Program-made: the position numbers and the translations under genes
DNA from: Nyssa sinensis
Lineage: Eukaryota > Streptophyta > Magnoliopsida > Cornales > Nyssaceae
Direction of reading: 5' to 3'
DNA length: 64,000 bases
NCBI GenBank assembly: GCA_008638375.1
Contig: CM018051.1
Location: forward strand, 6,365,835-6,429,834
Shown: positions 1 through 11,801 of the stretch, piece after piece
Position numbering within the stretch: position 1 is the first letter of the stretch
Layout of the letters: every line of letters starts with the position of its first letter
The notes under the pieces: model-generated
What the model saw: the letters and a program-made list of their open reading frames with translations, nothing else
The model's database searches: none
What the model was told of the DNA's origin: nothing

Positions 1-620
1 ATGTGATCTAAAGTTTTATGTTATTAAATAATTCAACTTCCTTGGGCAATAAAATCTAGCATTTTAATTTAGTTTACTTTGTTGTATTTTAGGAATCAGT
101 TTGAAAATTGACACAGTCGATGTAGTGCCCCATGGATCTTATATTGGATGTAGTTATGCTATTGGGTTCTAGAACAACCTAACTAATTATTGCATGAAAT
201 TTCTAATTTTAGAATCCTTCTAGTAGAACAGCCTTAATTGTCTCCCTAGGTATAAAAAAATGAAGAAGAAGAAGAAGAAGAGCGATACTACTAGTAGCCT
301 ATTAAATATCTATGTAATCTTTCTATTCAAAGAAACTGAGTCTAGAGATTGAAAATTTTATGTAATGTTTGATGCAGCCTCACTCTAGGATTGAAGCCTG
401 AGGCATTCTAGGTGAGGTTCCTAGAATATTTATTGTCTTCTTTAATTCATCTCCTTATCTCTCTCTTTAACTTCCTAAAAACAAATTATGCTACTCTAAT
501 CCGAACAAGCCTTAAATTTCTTAAGCTTTTCCTTCCAACCTAGATTCCATAGCTTTAGATGTTTCCCCTACCCTTTGAACTTCAAGTCAACACCCAAAAC
601 TCATTTGCTGTCCAAGCTTT
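1..620. repeat. Downstream-flank repeat block of the gene family (copy lost to the left)
   Basis: This stretch resembles 9850-10420. Shared landmarks are a 'caacttccttgggcaa / cagcttccctaagcat' line, a GAAGAAGAAGAAG run before a 'cagcctattaaatgtctatg' phrase, and 'gatgcagcctcactctagga'. In the second location the block lies downstream of copy A, so the one here probably belonged to another family member beyond the left edge. No open reading frame of note is present. The relationship comes from reading both stretches side by side, not from an alignment score. Confidence 0.6.
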
Positions 621-859
621 CCAGCAACCATTTCCCCAAAAATCCAACAATCAGGCAAAATTCTAACCCTTTCCAATCCACAATTCTTACGGATTCTCTT
701 TTCTCTTGGAACCCTGAACCTACAAATTTTGAATAACCTATGCCAATAATCAATAGCAGGTACAGTAAATTAATTTGGTAAGCACTTATCCTACATCACA
801 ATATTTTCATTTACTCGTTGGAGATTATGATAAGCCCTAACTATGCGAGTCAAAAATGA

Positions 860-1520
860 AAATGATTGAATTAGAATCAATAAACACAATAAAAAATTAT
901 CAAATTCTCAAAAAGTCAATTATGAGAGAAATTCTTCAAATTTTGAAAACCAAAAAGGGAATATAATAAAAATGATGATGCAAATATACTTTTATATATG
1001 AAAAATAATAAGAACATACCTATAAATATACAGATTATCCACCCCTTCTTGTCCCTGTGGGATCCCCACCCTGCACTATAATTCCTACTGCAAATCGAAA
1101 AACAGTAGTGATATAAACGGTGAGTTCCTCTACACATCTATACATACGAAGAAACAATATATAATAAATGACAACTTTTGAGTCTATTCATGAACACCAA
1201 TATTTATAGACAAACAGAGAGATGGAATTTGACATTGTTAACCTCTGCGAGAGTGTTCAATGAAGCTTCTGCAAATTTTCAGGGCGTACTTGTAGTACAT
1301 CTATCTGTTTCACTTCACATATATATTTGTATTAGGTATAATGTAAACACAAATTAACAATGCGTAAACAAACAAATTCAGAGAAAGGAATCGATGCCTC
1401 AATGGTGAAAGAACAGTAGAACACATGGAGGTTTCGAGAGAGATGGATTTGTGCTCCCAAAACGTTAAAGAGTTAGAGAGAGGGATCTGTGCTCCCAAAA
1501 CATTAACCAGAATGTGATTT
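860..1520. repeat. Repeat block also found at 37530-37840, followed by a short internal direct repeat
   Basis: Positions about 860-1340 match 37530-37840, sharing 'aatgatgatgcaaatatact' and 'gtacttgtagtacatct'. At 37.5 kb the block lies downstream of pseudogene F, so it is more downstream-flank material. Within 1430-1510 the phrase 'tgtgctcccaaaac' occurs twice about 50 bp apart, each preceded by an AGAGAG run, which is a short tandem duplication. Small ORFs here are not conserved between the two copies. Confidence 0.55.
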
Positions 1521-2225
1521 GGGCGGCTTTCACGAAGGTCCGAATAATGGGCAAACAAGATATAATCCCGGGTTGCCAATGGGTCGGGGCAGTTTCGGTG
1601 CGGATAATATTCATATCCATGTGTTGAACTGAAGATAAATAATGATTTATAATTTGTTGAATTTTTACGACCACTATCTCTGGTTTCAATTTAGACTCAA
1701 GACTCTGGTAAAAGAAATTTCTTGATTTCATTTTCTTTTTGTTCTGATTTCCGGTCCCTTAACCCAATTAGGTCCAACGTCTATTCAACCCAATTGTTTA
1801 TGGGTTGATGTTGAAGTTGAACCATTTTAATCCAACCCACTTTTGATCACTTGGTCTTGTTCATTTGTAACAGATGTCTTAATGTAATGCCCTAATTTGT
1901 GGATTTGTGAATTCAATATGAAATTTTGGATTTGTGAATTCAAAACGAAATTGTGGACAACATGTGAATTATAGGTTTTTCTTTTTCTTTTTTGGGTAAT
2001 AATTGAAAAAAAATTAACAAAAGAAAACAAATCCGAGAGCAAATATTAGGCTGCGCTTGAATATTAATTTAAATATAATTTTTTAAAAAATATTTTTAAA
2101 AATTTTGTAATTAATTTTTTAAAAATTATAAAAATATATTTAAATATGATAATTTAAATTATAAAAAATTAAATAAAATAAAATTAATATCTTCCTAAAC
2201 ACATATCCTATATTTTAAAATTAAA

Positions 2226-2603
2226 AATCTTGATTTGAAATTAGTCTTTCTCATACAAGACACCCATCATGTCAACCGTAATTTTAGGAGTCTCAACCAC
2301 GACTATTGTCAGGTCTTGAGCAGCACCCAAGACTACCAATCGGTCAGTACAAAAGTTACCGTCACGGTGCGTGTGGGGGCAAAGGAACACGAGGCAAGCT
2401 TTTCTGCATAGTTTTATAATCAAGAATTAGAGCTTCATATGTATGATTCTGATTATCCACTGCTTTAATCAGCTTGATGGCCGTTTCATTATCAGACTCA
2501 ACATCAACACTAGTGAAACCACTCTCTGCTGCGGTCTTTAGGCCCTTCCTAAGACTCCATAACTCCGGCTCGAAGCTCTGACTATGAAACCATAATATAC
2601 CCT
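2226..2603 (-). pseudogene. Relic of an RNase H-like domain (retroelement type)
   Basis: Read on the minus strand, this encodes a recognisable but broken RNase H-like segment of the kind found in plant retroelements and RVT_3-type ORFs. Visible blocks are 'ESRKGLKTAAESGFTSVDVE', 'SDNETAIKLIKAVDNQ', and after a frameshift 'HTHRDGNFCTDRLVVLGAAQD'. The second block holds the acidic residues that follow the helix, and the last corresponds to the H-x-x-R-x-G-N ... A/T-D-x-L block. In-frame stops and at least one frameshift near 2370 rule out function. No reverse transcriptase is visible nearby, so this is an isolated fragment. Family knowledge supports the domain call; the exact element type is inference. 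Confidence 0.55.
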
Positions 2604-3480
2604 TTGATCCGATTTAGGTCATCTTTTAAAATTCCGTCAAGAATTGATCACTGCATGTAAATTTATTCCTTTTCTTTTTCGTAAAATGCCTTCTGCATAT
2701 AAAAAAAATATATTAATAATTTTTTCTCGACCAAAACATGGATAAATATTAATTAAATATACACAAGTAAATTCAAACCAAACTAAGCAAGTAAAAAGAA
2801 CAGAACCAAATCAAACCGAATGTTTAAGTCAAGAACTTGGTTTACGGCCCATCCTTACATAGACTTGCTTTAAAGGCCACAATAACAAGGAGAAAATTTT
2901 ATCTTGTTGGATGGTGTCATTATATAAAATTGTGTACTAGATTTTCTCAATCACTTGCCCACACCTAAGGGTGACAATCAGTGTTAACCTATTCGTCTCA
3001 TGTTAAGGTGTGTGTGTGTACATATATATATATATATATTTAAAAGTACATGTCCAATTTTAACTTGACATAATTAACTAATCATGTTAACTTTTAAAAC
3101 TCAAACACGTCTCATTTATTAAACAAGTTATATCTATTAATATAATTAATCATTTAATCTTTTAGAAGATCGAAAAAATTACTTGTCTATTTTAATTTTG
3201 TCAAGCAAATAAGGTTTCCAAGTAGTCAAGATTCTGACTAATCTCTCTTTTCTTAAGCAAGTTATTTGTCTATTTATAGGTGTAAATAATCTTTAAGTTA
3301 GAAAATTTTCAAATGTGGAACAACAAAATATTAACATTTTTTAAAAGGAAAAAAGTCTTCAAAATTTTAATAAATTTTTATATAAAATAAATTATTTTAA
3401 CTTATAATTTTTTTTTATTTAGACATGTTAATCATATTAAATAAGTTGATATTACTATAATTCAAACATGACTGCTAATG
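2604..3480. other. Gene-free AT-rich spacer
   Basis: No coding region or clear repeat boundary is visible. The stretch contains a (TG) run followed by a (TA) run near 3008-3040 and otherwise unstructured AT-rich sequence. Confidence 0.6.
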
Positions 3481-3529
3481 AAGGGAGAGTTTTCGAGTAA
3501 TAAGAAGAAGCTTACAGGCACAAGAGTAA

Positions 3530-4815
3530 TCAGGAGGAATAGAGTATAGAAGAGGGAATGTATGAAAAGTGAAAAATACACTATAAAAAGTGGACCATGG
3601 AAGGAGGATAGAGGAAATATCACTAGTGGAAAATGGAAATCAAATACTAAAAAAGTGGACAATGGAAACAGGAGAGGAGTATTATAAATGGAAGCAGGAA
3701 AGAGAAAGTATTAGAAGTGGACAATGGAAGTAGGAGAGGAAATATCAAAGAAACTAGGATAATGGGAGGAGGAGAGAGAAAATATCAAGTGGAAAATGGC
3801 AGCGGGAGAAAGAAAATATCATAAAGTAGAGAACAGAGAGATCTCCGCCGCGGAGAGTAAAAAAAAAAAAAAATGGTGGACAATGGAAGCAGGAGAGAGA
3901 GTATTTCCGCCACGTAAGAGGGAAATAATATGGAAGAGAAACATTACTGATGATAATTTAAATATTATCAAAATTTAAGTTAAACAAACAATGATAATTA
4001 AAAGTAAAAATACATAATGAATATATTAAATATATTTTTAAATTATTTTAATATTATTTGTGATTATAAATTATTCAAAATTTTGATTATTAAATTATTT
4101 TTTGATTATTATTAATAACTTAACCGTTGATATGTACATAAATCAGTTTAATTTACAAGATCAACTATAAAATCAATCTGATTATTTTAATTTTATTAAT
4201 TCATATTTTTAAATAATTTTATGACAAATTCGAACCAATCTAATTTTTTTATTTATCAAATTGACCCACACCGAATTTAATAATACGAATCTAGAAAAAG
4301 AAGTGTTATATATCCTAGAGACATCTCTGTCACGTAGAGGAAAACAAAGTGGTCGTTGGAAGCAGGAGAGAGAAAGTATTAGCACCACGTAAGAGAGAGA
4401 AAATCATATAATATACAGCAAAACTGTGGAAGAGAGAGAAAACGCGTCACAGGAGAGAAACATCATATGACATCATGTCCAGAGAAAGTGGACAATGAGA
4501 TACTCTTTGCATTTCTCTCTCTTATATCTCTATATTTCTCTCTCCATCTTGCATATCAATATATATACACACATATATATTCACATTGGCTTTTCTTTTT
4601 CTTTACTAAATTCATTTTTGGTTAAAATTTTGATTTTTAATTTTATTTAAGTAAGAAAAAATATTTTAAAATAAATTATTTTCACTCACCAAAGCCACCA
4701 AAAAATTCATTTACGGCTAGTTGAATTTTGAACTCTTACATTCCCGTAAAAAAATTGTGTTTAAAATACATTAAAAACTTTGTAATATTGATAAATTGCT
4801 GCAGAATACTAATAG
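3530..4815. repeat. Duplicated upstream block with GA-rich minisatellite (copy of 52229-53510)
   Basis: The block is near-identical in order to 52229-53510. It starts with 'gtatagaagaggg', runs through a GA-rich minisatellite (about 3545-3920) built on a unit like GTGGACAATGGAAGCAGGAG with spacers such as 'agaaagtatta', then AT-rich sequence. It ends with 'ctctttgcatttctctctct' and a (TA/CA) run near 4555. A related array lies at 54500-54720, upstream of intact copy D. The block is probably the ancestral upstream region of one family member whose exons are no longer attached. The short ORF at 3796-3978 runs through the minisatellite and is not a credible gene. Confidence 0.65.
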
Positions 4816-4938
4816 TAATAACCAAGTGTTTCTAAGTTAAAACAAAAAATTTCCTAACATAATTTAATGTCATTACACCTTCCAAACTCAGGAGATGAAA
4901 AAATGTTTCTCTTGTGTCATTGTAACAAGGGAGCAACT

Positions 4939-4970
4939 GTCCCACATTATTCGAAAAATAAAGATATATT
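4939..4970 (+). promoter_or_regulatory. Degenerate GTCCCACAT element with nearby TATA-like box
   Basis: GTCCCACATTA (4939-4949) is followed about 13 bp later by GATATATTATT. The same arrangement recurs near 54088-54120. Copies B, G and H have the better version, GTCCCACATC-type then TTATATATAA 24-25 bp later. Here the spacing is too short to match, so this is probably a decayed form. Confidence 0.35.
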
Positions 4971-5144
4971 ATTGAAGGTAATAGGCAGATGAATTGTCTG
5001 ATATTGAACAAGCAAAAAAATATTTTTTATTTAATAAATAAATTATAATTAATTTAATTAATTAACTTAATCAATAAACTCAATTCACCAAAAAATATTT
5101 ACTTGTATGACAACACTCGATAGAGTGACCAAATAATAAAGAGA

Positions 5145-5312
5145 AGGTCATAGGTATGAGGGTAATCAAAGAGAGGGAAAGTATAGAAGTAAACCATGAA
5201 AGCAGGCATGGACAGAGCTGGCATGGGTCCAAGGGAGTCAATTGTCTCCCTTCAATTTTTTTAAAGGTCATAGGTATGAGGGTAATCAAAGAGAGGGAAA
5301 GTATAGAAATAA
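5145..5312. repeat. 45-bp direct repeats flanking about 75 bp
   Basis: The phrase 'aggtcataggtatgagggta' and the 25 bases after it occur at about 5146-5190 and again at 5267-5311, almost without change. Between them is a GC-richer insert containing two 'ggcatg' motifs. This is either a local tandem duplication or a small insertion that duplicated its flank. A diverged form of the phrase also occurs near 8985-9020. Confidence 0.6.
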
Positions 5313-5329
5313 TCTTCATATTCATGTGT

Positions 5330-6860
5330 TTAACTGAATATAAACAGTGACTTATAATTTATTGATTTGTTACCATATTAACCAATATCCATGGCTTTCA
5401 TTCAGAATCAACTCTAGTTAAAAAATATTCGTGATTTCTGGTATGCCCAGAATAATCCTAGCATGGAAATAATAACACATGGACAAAATAAAGTCTCGTA
5501 AAAAATTTTTTGACCTGACTATTTCATAGGCTTAGTCTTATTCAGAAGAAGTAGCTGTAAGCCACTTCTCAATACCGAACTAAACACAAATATTAATGAA
5601 CTCAAATATTCAATCCTAAGCTCATGGCAGAGAGTTTAATTAAAAAACTATCATAAAAGGATAACCACTATCCCGATTTTCTTTCCATCTCAGTTTTATC
5701 AAAACAGCATGTGCATGTCTATAAAAAGGTAGCAATAGTACACTTCAAGGTAGGACCTAAATTCTCGATTAAGTTACAGTTTGCATCATTTTTTTGATCC
5801 CGCAACTGACTTGATAGTCGGAAAGTTTTTCACCAGACCTCATCTGATGACCTTTAACCATATGTATTGCAAGTTCATGATCAAGAATTCTCCATGGTTG
5901 ATTCAATTTGTTCAGAATCGTCCACAACAATTTGGCATCATTTGTGGAAAATGTTTATTTTCTACCATAAACCCTATAACATCAATGGCCTCGAAACTTT
6001 GTCCCAGACAAAAGAATTAACCACGACCGCAACAGTCACGTAACTCTAGGTGTTCCAACAACCGAAAGCCTGTTCCAAAATCGTAGATCGAATGATGGAC
6101 TTCTTCACTCAATAGACCGAGATGGCCAATTTAGTGTTGAACTAGTAGGAGCCATTGGTTTAGCAGAACCAACAACCGCTAGTTCAGCTGAATCAGTAGC
6201 GTACAGAGATCCCCTTACCTCCTCTTTCGCAAGCTAATAACCTGTGTAACTGATATCCAGGAGCAGCCCTAGAGGACCTAGGGAGATCCTTCAATCCACC
6301 CATCTCGTTCTCAACATCATTTCAAGTCCCAATAGAAAATGAAAGGGGAAGATGACTCCCAAGAAGTAGCCAAGCCTTCAACTTATTGAGTGAGTTGCTT
6401 CATTCTTTGATCCATTGGGTTTGGAGCACACCTTCTGGTGTTTTTTTTTTTTTTTTTTTTCTGGTTAGGTTGAACTCTAGGTTGGTTCTCTCGTGGACTG
6501 AGTTTTGGTGCTATTGATGATATTTTGTTGAGAAACTTATCATTCTCACAAACGATGCCAAATTGTTGTTACTAGTTATTGATAGAGTATGATCTCCTTC
6601 AGAAATTTCTTGTAAAACAAAGGTTAAGTGATTGTGCTGGTGTGCTGGTGCACAAACACCTAAAAATGGAACAACCTCATAGATCTAATTAGGTTAGTAT
6701 ATAATTAAACTTCCTAGTATTTTAATCTAGCCCTTCATGTATTATCCACTGATTGTGCTGGTGTGCTGGTGCTAAGGTAATAAAAAAAATGACTTCTATT
6801 TGTATTACATCAACATTAATCATGGATATGATACCAACTCTAGTATGTTTTTTTTTTGGA
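5330..6860. other. Gene-free stretch with downstream-flank fragments
   Basis: No credible coding region is present. The phrase 'tgattgtgctggtgtgctgg' occurs twice (about 6631 and 6750) next to 'ataattaaacttcct', a pattern repeated in the family's downstream flanks at 9240-9440 and 49500. A poly-T run lies at about 6440. The small ORF at 5781-6020 has no recognisable domain. Confidence 0.5.
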
Positions 6861-6959
6861 TAAGTGAAAATGTATTATAAAAAATGTGCTAAGAGAAGCA
6901 ATACATGTACATCAGTACATGCAAAATATACCAGAAACAACAAAAAAAGACTCCTAAAA

Positions 6960-7185
6960 ACAACTCTAGCCAACCTTGCAGTACCTTGGCTAGATGAAGA
7001 TTTAAAATTAAAATATGGAGTAATAAATCAGTCAACCTTGGCAGCGCATTCTCTCTCTCTCTCTGAAAAAATAACGACCCGTCTGTAGATGAAGATTTAA
7101 AAATAAAAAAATAGCAACCCGTCTGTAGATGAAAATTTAAAAATAAAAAAATAAATCAGTCAACCTTGGCAGCACCTATAAAAAC
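6960..7185. repeat. Tandem repeats directly upstream of exon 1 of copy A
   Basis: Units containing 'tagatgaagatttaaaa' and 'cagtcaaccttggcagc' recur three or four times. They are followed by a TATA-like 'cctataaaaacc' at about 7177 and a (CT) run at about 7221-7237. The position relative to exon 1 (7325) matches the different tandem arrays in front of exon 1 in copies B, G and H. Confidence 0.55.
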
Positions 7186-7324
7186 CTCTCTATTCTCCTT
7201 TGTATCCACAAAGAACCCATCTCTCTCTCTCTCTCTCTAAAAAAAAAAAAAAAACCTAAGACCTCTCTCACTCAAAGTGCTACTATGCAATCCACCAATC
7301 TCATCAATTCAGTCAGTATATAAA

Positions 7325-9070
7325 ATGCTAAACCGTGAGAATTTTAACTCTAAACAAGGCCGTACGCGAAAGTTCGTCCCTCTTTATTCTTGTTTTACAT
7401 TAGGTTTTTTTTTAGTAATTTTATACTTTAAAATTTTTTTGGTTTTTATCAGGCATCAACACAATTTAACACCTCAAAATTCAACCAAACTCATTAAAAA
7501 ATTATTCATAAATACTTGACACCTTTGTTCAACAGGTAGGCTATAGGCTGATGTGCAATGCACTCATTGCAATGCACTCGGAGTTGATAAATACAAGCTC
7601 AAGTTAACTAGTCTGACTTAGTTCAATTACAAATTTTCAAAAAATAAAATTTTAAGCCAAATTTTGGATGTGATTTTATTTTTTATTTTTTAGCTCACAA
7701 CAGAGGATGATATGATTTTTAATTCTATTATTTTCTTCATAAAGTTTAAGATTGTAGATTTCTTAGTATCGCATTCTTGTATGTTATCAATTTATTTTTT
7801 TTAAATATATTTTAGTATCGGTTTCAATTATTTTGGACTTCTTGGAAGGAAAAAAAAAAAATAGAGCCATTCTTCTAAAAAGATGGACCTTATTATTATT
7901 ATTTTTTTCCTAAATATTTAGTCAATTTTTATGTAAATTTCAATTTTTTTTCAGGCACAAAATTCTTATTAAATGTCATTTGAGTTTTGATGTACTTCAA
8001 ATTAATTGAATACTTGTGAATGCAATTCATAATTTGTAAAACATAACTTACTGTTTATGCCGTTATAGAAATCGTGGTGTGTTTATTTTTACTTGATTCA
8101 AGAAAAAAAATGACCCATAAATTTAGAAGTAATTTGAAAATGAATAAAATCATACATGAATAGTATTACTTGTAATTTCTCAAATTAATATAATTATTAT
8201 ATTTTATAATTATATGCTTAGAAAAAAAAAAGACGCTTATACCTATTATTAAATATTAATATATTTGTCACTGCAAACACTTCTCTCCCAAAAGAATATT
8301 CTCTTTTTCTTTCTCATGGCCCACCCAGTAACTCTTTCTTTCTCTAAAGAACTCTCAACCACCATTCAAGGCTACAATCTCTCCCAACACCAACCACCAA
8401 TCAAACACCACCGCCGCCACCACCACTGCCAGCTTTCCTCTATCCTCCATGAAAACACCCACAACCACCATGGCTCTCTAATCGTTGCCGTCAGCTATGA
8501 CCACCATTTCAAATCCTCACGGCCACTACCAAAGCCAACACAACTCCTCCGTTCAACCCCAATGATCAAGCACCGCCGTCATATTTCTCATAGCCCACGA
8601 CTCCACTAGATAGAACCACTATCGTGCTCCACCGCAGCCACCAGTCACGAACGCGTATTGTCGTATCGAACGCATTTTTATTTTCACTTTTATAAAAAAT
8701 AAACAAAAACTAGTTTCGTTTTAAAAAAACAGTAAATCTTACTAAAAATATAAATTTTCTTTTCTCCTCCCAAAGTCATGGACCAAACGGAAATCCATGT
8801 TAAGTCAAACAAAAAGGATGAAATATTTTGAAGAAAATATCCCCACTTATTGAATTTCAAAGTTTTATTTCCGTGTCCATTGTGTCAATAGGAAAAAAGG
8901 GTGTGGTATTCTGAACAATGGTCCCACAGTATTAAAGAAATCTTAATATACAATTCAAAGTAACTGGCAAGAGAGCGGTCAAGTAATAAGGAGAAGGTTG
9001 TTGGCATGAGAGTAATCCGAAGTGTAAAAGCTATATTTGGCCTTTTGAGGAGTGTGTAAGTGAGAACTTA
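7325..9070 (+). pseudogene. Copy A: family gene with exon 1 kept and exon 2 coding region lost
   Basis: Exon 1 (7325-7371) reads MLNRENFNSKQGRTR and ends in the same phase as the intact copies, with a GT donor (AAA|GTTCGT). The following intron start (7372-8240) matches the intron of copy H at 41218-42080. After about 8240 the match stops and unrelated C-rich sequence begins. The family's 3' flank ('ctatatttggccttttgagg') reappears at about 9030. No exon 2 coding sequence lies between, so the exon was deleted or replaced and the locus cannot make the membrane protein. Confidence 0.6.
8316..8609 (+). CDS. Doubtful C-rich ORF inserted in copy A
   Basis: An ATG at 8316 opens 97 codons rich in His, Pro, Ser and Arg (for example 'HHRRHHHCQLSS'). 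Base composition is much richer in C than the surroundings, with many CAC and ACC triplets. I recognise no domain. The bias could produce an open frame by chance, or it could come from a 5' UTR or early exon carried in with the sequence that replaced exon 2 of copy A. No splice sites or homologous copy elsewhere in the window support it as a gene. Confidence 0.15.
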   Translation: MAHPVTLSFSKELSTTIQGYNLSQHQPPIKHHRRHHHCQLSSILHENTHNHHGSLIVAVSYDHHFKSSRPLPKPTQLLRSTPMIKHRRHISHSPRLH

Positions 9071-9179
9071 CTAAATTGCCATTTTATATGAAATCTGTAC
9101 AAGTTAGTAAGTTAAACTGAATGATTGTTACATTGTGTTTCTGTATTATTTGAATTTGAGTTTTAATGTTTAGCTAATA

Positions 9180-10440
9180 AATTTAAGTGAACTATGTGTC
9201 AGTAGAACAAATACTTTAAAACAAGATAACTCTTTGGATCTAATTGGGTTATTATATAATTAAACTTTGCTGGGCATTTTAATCTAGCATTTTAATCATC
9301 ATCTACTGATTGTGTACAAATACCTAAACACACAATAACTCCATAGATCTAATTGGGTTGTTATATAATTAAACATCTCTAGGCATTTTAATATAGCCTT
9401 TTAATTACTATTTACTGATTGTGCCGGTGCCAAGGAAATAAAAAAGAAAATTGACTTCCATTTGTATTACACCAGCATTAACCATAGATATGATATCTAT
9501 TCCGGCGTATGTGTGTGTGAGTAAAAATGTTTTATTAATCTTGTGCTAAGGTTGCACAACTCATATACATGCAAGGTAAACTAAAATCAACAGAAGAAAC
9601 TCCTAAAAACAACTCAAGTCACCTATAAAATCTACAAAAAGCCAACTAAAAAATTCAAAAATGACATCTATTTCTTTTCTTCCAAATCCACCACATAAGA
9701 TATAAAGGTGAAACCATCCATTTCGACCTAATCATTTTAGGAACACATCTACAAACCCATCCCTCATCAACCGTGGCAAGATCCAAAAAAATCAAAAAGT
9801 AGAAAATAGCTGATAGCTGCACTGCTTTGGAATGATCCCGTGGATATAAAGTATTGTGGCATTATATAATTCAGCTTCCCTAAGCATTTCAATTTAGTTA
9901 ACTTCGTTGTGTTTAAGAAGTCAAGTGTTAGTTTGAAAATTTTTACATGGGCCAATGCAGTTATAACTTCATGTATGGTCTTTAGTAATTCTAGAATAAT
10001 CTAAGAAATTTGTGCATGAAATCTTCATATTTTGGAATCTTCTAGTAGAAATTGTCTACTAGCAAATTTGCCTAGGTTAAAAAAAATGACGAAGACGAAG
10101 AAGAAGATGAAGAGAAGAGAAACTACACGCAGCCTATTAAATGTCTATGTAATCTTTCTATTCAAAGAAACTGAGTTTAGAGAATTGATAATTGAATGTA
10201 AAGTTTGATGCAGCCTCACTCTAGGATTGAAGCCTAAGGCATTCAAAGTGAGGTTCCTAGAATATTCTTAATCTTCCTTTTCTTCATCTCCTCGTTCCTC
10301 TCTGACATCCATTTGCAATTCTATGACAACCAACCTTAAATTTCTTTAGTTTTTCATTCCATAGCTTTTAATGTTTCCCCTTCCCCCAGATCCCATAGCT
10401 TTTTGAACTTCAGGTCAAATTTGAAAAAGTTTCTAAAATA
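9180..10440. repeat. Downstream-flank repeat block (9.2-10.4 kb)
   Basis: Two successive copies of 'ataattaaac...ctgggcattttaatctagc'-type sequence (about 9255 and 9365) precede a block matching window positions 1-600. The section at 9180-9290 also matches 49440-49550 downstream of copy J. These are the recurrent 3' flanks of the gene family. The small ORF at 9767-9955 on the minus strand lies within the repeat and is not supported. Confidence 0.5.
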
Positions 10441-10944
10441 AAGATGAAAATAAAGGAAGTAGATTGAGACTGCCCTATGTTATATATATATATATATATA
10501 ATATTCTTATTGGCTTTCTTTTTCTCTATTAAATTCATTACTAAATATGATGTACAATTTGATAAAAGTATAATTTAAAAATATGCGATTTGAAAAATAC
10601 AATTTGAGTTAAGTTGTAAATATTTAGATGAATATATTTAAAAATTGGCTTTAATATTATATATTAGTATTTGGATGATTGGTTAAAAGTAAAATGAGAG
10701 TTTAAAAAAAGTTTCTCACTAATACTTTTTCAAAACGGGTGTTTAGACTTAAAAATGTTCAAATGAATATTTTAAAAACGTCGAAACAAATATTTAATAT
10801 TAAAAAAATTCGAATTAAGCTTGGAAACACCCATTTTAAAAATGCAAAACATGTCTTAAATTCAATGTCAGGATAGTTTCAAAACTATGTAGGTAAAAAA
10901 AAAATGTTTAGTCACTGTGTCAATTAGAACAAAACGTTAGGATT

Positions 10945-10990
10945 GTCCCATATCATTGGAGAAACAAAAACTTTACTTCTTTATATATAA
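10945..10990 (+). promoter_or_regulatory. snRNA-type USE-like plus TATA element upstream of copy B
   Basis: GTCCCATATCA (10945-10955) is followed after 25 bp by TTATATATAA (10981-10990). The plant snRNA upstream sequence element is RTCCCACATCG, and RNA polymerase III genes have it about 23-24 bp from the TATA box. The same pair occurs ahead of copies G and H. The element lies about 0.8 kb before the exon 1 ATG of copy B, with a tandem array in between. Conservation across paralogs is seen directly; promoter activity is inference. Confidence 0.5.
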
Positions 10991-11129
10991 TTCCACTATT
11001 TCAATAGAAAAAGCAAAATAAATAAATAAATAATAAAAACAAAAAATGTAGTGGCAACGAGCCTTCAGGATATTGAACCTCTCCTTTAAGTCGTGATTCA
11101 TCTTTCATGCTATAAATTGATAAAGAAAC

Positions 11130-11600
11130 TCTCTTCTCCAAGTACTAAAGTTTGAAAGCAGGGGATTGGCAAAAATGTTATATCATCCTAAAGTTTGAAA
11201 AAAATGTTAAAAAAGCAGGGGATTCTTGTTGGCAAAAATGTTATATCAGGATATTGAACCTCAAAAATTCTTGTTGGCAAAAGTACTAAACATCAGGATA
11301 TTGAACCTTCAATAATTCTTGTTGGCAAAAGTACCAAAGTTTGAAAGCAGGGGATTGGGGATTGGCAAAAATCATCCTAAAGTCAAAAGTACTAAAGTTT
11401 GAAAGCAGGGGATTGGGGATTGGCAAAAATGTTATATCATCCTAAAGTAAAAAGTACTGAAGTTTGAAAGCAGGGGATTGGGGATTGGCAAAAATGTTAT
11501 ATCATCCTAAAGTTTCAAAAAATGTTGTATCATCCTAAAGTTTGAAAGCAGGGGATTCTTGTTGGCAAAAATGTTCTATCATCAGGATATTGAACCTCTC
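11130..11600. repeat. Tandem array upstream of copy B
   Basis: At least six imperfect units are built from 'aaagtttgaaagcagggga', 'ttggggattggcaaaaatg' and 'ttatatcatcctaaagt'. Unit length varies around 50-65 bp because sub-blocks are gained and lost. A second short block ('actgcgccgca', 'catctcctctcg') repeats at 11665-11760. The array ends about 200 bp before the exon 1 ATG and shares no unit sequence with the arrays at the same place in copies A, G or H. Confidence 0.7.
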
Positions 11601-11801
11601 CTCTAAGTCGTGATTCATCTTTCATGCTATAAATTATTAAATTGATAATGAAACTCTACTCTCCAAGTACTGCGCCGCAGTCCATCTCCTCTCGGAGTCC
11701 TGCGCGGCAATCTCCAAGTACTGCGCCGCAACCCATCTCCTCTCGAAGTCATGCGCTGCAACCCACCAAGAAAACCATCGGCAATCTCAGTCATATATAA
11801 A

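Noticed and set aside
1580..1830. Possible hAT-like element around 'ggttgccaatgggtcggggc'
   Set aside because: One end resembles the hAT ends seen elsewhere, but I could not find a matching right end or target duplication.
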